Of a stretch of 16,712 bases of DNA, positions 15,684-16,712 are shown one piece after another. The notes under the pieces were generated by a model. That model was not told the DNA's origin, did not search any database, and saw nothing but the letters and a program-made list of their open reading frames with translations. Made by a program: the position numbers and the translations under genes. Within the stretch, counting starts at the first letter, position 1. Each line of letters begins with the position of its first letter. Source of the DNA: Clostridia bacterium (GTDB lineage Bacteria; Bacillota_E; SLMV01; PUMD01); assembly GCA_003563755.1 (NCBI GenBank), contig PWUB01000068.1, forward strand, positions 1-16,712, in the 5' to 3' direction.

Positions 15684-16682
15684 ATGTTGGCATTCTGCCT
15701 GGAGTGCGGAATGGAAGTGGCCGCACAAGTTGAACATCGCGCCGAGCCGATTCCCGTCAAGGGCACCGAGTATCATGTGTCCGTCTCTGTCCCCGTCTGT
15801 TCTGTATGTGGGACTGAGGCGTTCGTAGAGGAGCTTGAGGAGGATGCAATCCAGCGGGCCTTCGATCTGTATCGCAAGGAGCATGGCTTGATCTTTCCCA
15901 ACGAGATTAGGGAGTTGCGAGAACTGTATGGCTTGACCCAGAAAGGACTGGCCGTTCTGCTCGGTTGGGGAGATGTGACTATAACACGATACGAGAACGG
16001 GAGTCTGCCGTCCCGGGCGCACAATGACATATTGATGCTGCTGCGTCGCCCGAGCACAATCCTGGAGTTCGTCGAGCGTGGTAAACACAGGATCGGCATG
16101 GAAGAGTACAATCGGCTTTGTCAGCAGATCAGGGAAGCCTTTCCGGACAATTCTTCAAGGCTGGAACGAGAAGTCTTCCGCCTGGAGGAGGCAGTGGGAA
16201 GAGAAGCGGACATCTTCCACGGGGACAGAAGGTTTAGCTTCTCAAAATTGGCCAACATGGGGGTATATTTTGCAGCCCGGGCCACATGCTACAAGGTCAA
16301 ATTCATGAAGCTTCTCTGGTTCGCGGACTTTGTGGCCTACAAACGACTGGGAAGATCTATAAGCGGACTGCCTTATGTAGCGCTTCCGATGGGCCCCGTT
16401 CCCGACGAGTACAGATGGCTGATGTCTCTACTTGAAGAGGAAGGTTGGGTGGCGGTGGAGCCAGCTTTCGAGGTCGGCGAACGCATCATAGCAGAGCGCG
16501 AGCCAAGCATTGAGATGTTCGCGGAGGAAGAGAACAGGGTGCTGCAGTCCGTGCTTCAAGAACTGGGTAGCCTTTCAACCGACGAGATTGTTGACCTCTC
16601 CCATAAAGAGGACGCCTGGCAGAGGACATATCCTGGCGAACGGATTTCGTATACATTCGCCAAAGATCTCAGGGCTTTATAG
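15684..16682 (+). CDS. Composite antitoxin: YgiT zinc finger, XRE helix-turn-helix, Panacea (DUF4065/SocA-like) domain
   Basis: This 332-residue protein is the probable antitoxin and repressor. The N-terminal YgiT/MqsA-type zinc finger uses C5 and C8 (FCLEC) and C39 and C42 (CSVC). An XRE helix-turn-helix at about 72-118 follows (IRELRELYGLTQKGLAVLLG, then TRYENGSLPS), as in MqsA. After a helical linker (about 126-180) comes a Panacea domain (about 185-312), recognised by KLANMGVYFAARA, KFMKLLWFADFVAYKRLG, ALPMGPVPDEYRWL and EIVDLSHKEDAW. Panacea domains neutralise diverse toxins in many bacteria and phages; SocA is a known example. The ATG at 15684 has AAGGGG 6 bases upstream and puts the first zinc Cys at the usual place. 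An upstream ATG at 15624 would overlap the toxin and add 20 unrelated residues. There are 13 bases between the two genes. Confidence 0.87.
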   Translation: MLAFCLECGMEVAAQVEHRAEPIPVKGTEYHVSVSVPVCSVCGTEAFVEELEEDAIQRAFDLYRKEHGLIFPNEIRELRELYGLTQKGLAVLLGWGDVTITRYENGSLPSRAHNDILMLLRRPSTILEFVERGKHRIGMEEYNRLCQQIREAFPDNSSRLEREVFRLEEAVGREADIFHGDRRFSFSKLANMGVYFAARATCYKVKFMKLLWFADFVAYKRLGRSISGLPYVALPMGPVPDEYRWLMSLLEEEGWVAVEPAFEVGERIIAEREPSIEMFAEEENRVLQSVLQELGSLSTDEIVDLSHKEDAWQRTYPGERISYTFAKDLRAL

Positions 16683-16686
16683 ACCA

Positions 16687-16698
16687 CCCGTGCACGGG
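16687..16698. other. Perfect 12-base palindrome at the window end
   Basis: CCCGTGCACGGG lies four bases after the antitoxin stop and is fully self-complementary. With no loop it cannot fold as an ideal hairpin. It may be part of a longer terminator or site cut off by the window edge. Confidence 0.3.
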
Positions 16699-16712
16699 GC
16701 GCCGAAGGTAGC

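Noticed and set aside
1..16712. CRISPR array, rRNA, tRNA or insertion sequence
   Set aside because: No regularly spaced direct repeats, no rRNA or complete tRNA signature and no transposase were seen. The only long repeat is inside the protease gene.

Overview
The window (about 16.7 kb, GC-rich by eye, genes densely packed) looks like a chromosomal segment of a GC-rich, probably spore-forming member of the Bacillota. The case rests on a CotF-like coat/ferritin-like protein, strong purine-rich Shine-Dalgarno sites, a sigmaA-type promoter and two TTG starts. This is an inference, not a firm assignment. No rRNA, tRNA, CRISPR array or intact insertion sequence was found.

Region 1 (1-5856, + strand) is a branched-chain amino acid operon in the order ilvN (5'-truncated by the window edge), ilvC, ilvE, ilvD, ilvB. 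Together these enzymes carry pyruvate or 2-ketobutyrate through acetolactate and dihydroxyacid to the 2-ketoacid, then to valine or isoleucine. ilvE/ilvD and ilvD/ilvB overlap, which indicates translational coupling. The small subunit of acetolactate synthase opens the visible part and the large subunit closes it, an unusual order. A strong hairpin follows ilvB.

Region 2 (about 6115-9194) holds a minus-strand lipoprotein protease of the HtrA/trypsin type. Its usual PDZ domain is replaced by two tandem copies of a roughly 144-residue beta-rich domain. A small lipoprotein of unknown function diverges from it, and a TIGR04076-family small protein follows.

Region 3 (about 9238-10494) contains a frameshifted remnant of a GAF/PAS sensor, a clear intrinsic terminator, several inverted repeats, a CotF-like protein and a second terminator-like hairpin.

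Region 4 (10615-14637, + strand) is a TetR-ABC export operon: a good promoter with an operator-like palindrome, a TetR regulator, a LolD/MacB-type ATPase and two FtsX/MacB-type permeases. The layout suggests an autoregulated exporter or lipoprotein/lipid-handling transporter.

Region 5 (14638-15213) is a gene-free tract of about 0.6 kb rich in inverted repeats, with no gene I can support.

Region 6 (15214-16682) is the most interesting part: a compact toxin-antitoxin operon. Two TATCA-N2-TGATA palindromes overlap its promoter. The first gene encodes an MqsR/RelE-like putative mRNA interferase. The second encodes a composite antitoxin that joins an MqsA-type (YgiT) zinc finger, an XRE helix-turn-helix and a C-terminal Panacea (DUF4065/SocA-like) domain. 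The operon looks less GC-rich than its surroundings and probably arrived by transfer.
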